Source of the DNA: Motacilla alba alba
Lineage: Eukaryota > Chordata > Aves > Passeriformes > Motacillidae
Direction: 5' to 3'
Assembly: GCF_015832195.1 (NCBI RefSeq)
Contig: NC_052018.1
Span: 65,595,666-65,659,665, forward strand
DNA length: 64,000 nt
Part shown: positions 63,214 through 64,000 of the stretch, one piece after another
Layout of the letters: every line of letters begins with the position of its first letter
Position numbering within the stretch: position 1 is the stretch's first letter
Translations under genes and position numbers: made by a program
The notes under the pieces: generated by a model
Databases searched by the model: none
The model's input: the letters and a program-made list of their open reading frames with translations, nothing else
Told to the model about the DNA's origin: nothing

Positions 63214-64000
63214 AGCTACCAGTGCTACTTATTGTCTTCATTAATGACATAGCCAGAGGGATTGAGTGCACCCTCAGCAAATTTGCAGATGACACCAAGT
63301 TGAGCAGTACAGCTGACACACCTGAAGGATGGGATGCCATCCAGGGGGACCTGGACAAACTTGAGAAGTGGGCCCATGGGAATCTCATGAGGTTTAACAA
63401 GACCAAGTGCAAGGTGTTGCACATGGGTTGGATGAACAGATTGAGAGCAGCCCTGCTGTGAAAGGACTTGGGAGTACTGGTGGGTGAGAGGCTGGACACG
63501 CCACAGCAATGTGCACTTGCAACCCAGAAAGACAATCGTGTCCTGGACAGTATCCAAAGCAGCATGGGCCAGGGAGGGGATCCTGCCTATCTATTCATTC
63601 TTGTGAGACCCCACCTGCAGTACTGCAATCCAGCTTTGGGAACCCTAATATAAGGAGGATGTGGACCTGTTGAAGTAAGTCCAGAGGAGGGCCACGAAGA
63701 TGATCAGAGGGCTAGAGCACCTCCCCTGCGAGGAAAGGCTAAGAGAATCGGAATTGTTCAGCCTGAAGAAGAGAAGGCTTCAGGCTAAATTATGGCCTTC
63801 CAGTACCTGAGCAAAGGCTACAAGAAGCTTTAAAGGGACTATTTATAAGAGCAGGGAGTGACAGGACAAGGGGGAATAGTTTTTAATGAAAGAGAATAGG
63901 TGTAGATATTAGGAAGAAATTCTTCACTGTGAGGTGGTGAGACACTGGAACAGGTTGCCCAGAGACAATGATGTCCCATTCCTGGAAGTGGTCAAGGCCA
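63214..64000 (+). mobile_element. CR1 LINE, reverse-transcriptase to 3' region, running off the window
   Basis: The plus-strand frame encodes the RT palm: a VFINDI start, then KFADDTKLS with the catalytic FADD, then [20 protein letters not shown] and KVLHMG. It then continues through the CR1 tail (ACCTGAGCAAAGGCTACAAG; GAAGAAATTCTTCACTGTGA; GACACTGGAACAGGTTGCCC) to the window edge. It lacks the fingers and the whole 5' part, and the frame is broken after about 80 codons (stop near 63461), so it is inert. It is the least diverged CR1 here and lies antisense to SHPRH in the intron upstream of window exon 1. Confidence 0.95.

Noticed and set aside
63209..63565. 110-118 codon minus-strand frames at the right edge
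   Set aside because: They are antisense shadows of the CR1 reverse-transcriptase frame.
1..64000. Operons, CRISPR arrays, phage or plasmid genes, tRNA and rRNA genes
   Set aside because: None seen. The spliced gene, CR1 elements and LTR establish vertebrate nuclear DNA.

Overview
The window reads as vertebrate nuclear DNA, almost certainly from a bird and probably a songbird. It is AT-rich with long introns, GT-AG splice sites and many CR1 LINE fragments, the dominant avian retrotransposon. It also holds one long terminal repeat whose sequence I recognise as a family common in passerine genomes. There is no operon structure, no CRISPR array and no tRNA or rRNA gene that I can see.

The right half (32029-63149, minus strand) is the 3' two thirds of SHPRH, the SNF2/PHD/RING helicase and E3 ubiquitin ligase related to yeast Rad5. 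I assembled 22 consecutive coding exons, from the exon carrying the PHD finger (62454-63149) to the stop codon (32029-32031). They total 3507 nt in one unbroken frame, or 1168 residues plus stop. The missing N-terminus (about 515 residues, judged from the human length of about 1683) lies beyond the right edge. It would carry the ATP-binding Walker A part and the linker-histone-like domain. In order, the encoded parts are: PHD finger, SNF2 motifs Ia, II (DEAQ) and III (SGTP), a long helical linker, a C3HC4 RING split over two exons, and helicase C motifs IV-VI. The protein acts at stalled replication forks, where it extends ubiquitin chains on PCNA.

The left part (1-31,380) has no gene I can name. 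It holds CR1 fragments (about 1072-1222, 25970-26262, 30570-30800), one solo LTR (14688-15267) with a 6-bp target duplication, A-rich and AT-rich simple sequence, a possible second LTR piece near 21.7-22.0 kb and a GC-richer patch at 22.5-23.4 kb. A well-formed but unidentified candidate exon sits at 51-229 on the minus strand. In human, FBXO30 lies downstream of SHPRH, but none of its sequence is visible here, so this stretch looks intergenic.

The points most worth a second look are: (1) a GC-AG intron in SHPRH that the reading frame requires; (2) one SHPRH exon (59726-59977) with very high GC3 and CpG content inside an AT-rich gene; (3) a CR1 insertion ending only about 64 bp from a SHPRH splice acceptor; (4) the solo LTR; (5) the unidentified candidate exon at the left edge. 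I found no convincing new biological system.
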